64,000 nt of DNA from Paraburkholderia sp. Lineage in GTDB: Bacteria > Pseudomonadota > Gammaproteobacteria > Burkholderiales > Burkholderiaceae. The stretch's first letter is position 1. Each line of letters begins with the position of its first letter. This document shows, piece by piece, positions 63,879 through 64,000 of this stretch. The stretch lies in NCBI RefSeq assembly GCF_024281035.1, contig NZ_JAMXLH010000030.1, positions 27,691 through 91,690 of the forward strand. Direction: 5' to 3'. The translations under genes were made by a program, and so were the position numbers. Below the pieces are notes generated by a model, which saw only the letters and a list, made by a program, of their open reading frames with translations, was not told where the DNA came from and did no database searches.

Positions 63879-64000
63879 GAAGCCGAAGCCGAAGCCGAAG
63901 CCGAAGCCGAAGCCGAAGCCGAAGCCGAAGCCGAAGCCGAAGCCGAAGCCGAAGCCGAAGCCGAAGCCGAAGCCGAAGCAGAAGCCGAAGCCGAAGCCGA
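63879..64000. repeat. Hexanucleotide (gaagcc)n microsatellite reaching the window edge
   Basis: gaagcc is repeated 20 times plus two bases, with only one variant (gaagca, ending at 63980). It continues past the window. On the plus strand a frame opened by the ATG at 63831 reads MRERLATGECVGERDG and then alternating Glu-Ala; on the minus strand the frames read Gly-Phe, Ala-Ser or Leu-Arg. I cannot tell from here whether it is coding. Confidence 0.95.

Overview
The window looks like a piece of the main chromosome of a Burkholderia sensu lato bacterium (Burkholderia, Paraburkholderia or Caballeronia). The evidence is the high G+C with strong third-position bias, the housekeeping neighbourhoods (metXW, slmA, argB, hslVU-dksA, xerC-DUF484-dapF-lpxL facing metK), a RegB/RegA-type redox pair, a DUF4148 protein, a CWC-type cysteine-rich protein, and a trimeric autotransporter with an extended signal peptide. 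I cannot name the species. I see no tRNA, rRNA, CRISPR array, insertion sequence or prophage.

Layout. 1-24.3 kb is mostly core: 3' part of exonuclease III; M48 protease and AmpG-type permease; metX-metW behind a SAM-II riboswitch; HdeD-like membrane protein; argB / HAD nucleotidase / slmA; CWC protein; TPR-glycosyltransferase; regBA-like pair; hslVU; dksA; COG0523 metallochaperone; rlmI; xerC; DUF484; dapF; lpxL; and metK behind a structured leader. 24.3-37 kb is more accessory: PhyH-type dioxygenase, DUF3185 protein, aldo/keto reductase, fatty-acid desaturase, small membrane protein, MFS exporter, and an RND pump operon (RND, adaptor, outer-membrane lipoprotein). 37-41 kb carries a 70-residue orphan, SrkA kinase, and an OxlT-like MFS carrier with a separate 42-residue membrane subunit. 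40.9-48.5 kb is a seven-gene form II carbon-monoxide-dehydrogenase-like operon (coxS-L-M-D-E-G plus xdhC). 49-64 kb holds an amino acid permease, a NarL-type two-component pair, fpr, LysE, an EEP hydrolase, secreted proteins, an FAD oxidoreductase, the trimeric autotransporter adhesin, a HiPIP, an amidase, and a hexanucleotide microsatellite running off the window edge.

How genes work together. metX, metW and metK make methionine and SAM. metXW is under a recognisable SAM-II aptamer, while metK has a different structured 5' leader, so the same metabolite may be read by two RNA designs. The cox operon encodes the three molybdo-flavo-iron-sulfur subunits plus the MoxR/VWA, CoxG and XdhC maturation factors. 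RegBA, HiPIP and Fpr are redox functions but are not in one operon.

Unusual architecture. Short degenerate tandem repeats (8-12 bp units) occur repeatedly just beyond, or at, gene 3' ends, including several convergent junctions. I list these separately because the pattern is not explained by any single gene. Most start codons were chosen from Shine-Dalgarno matches and family length; functional names rest on motifs I can read, not on database searches.
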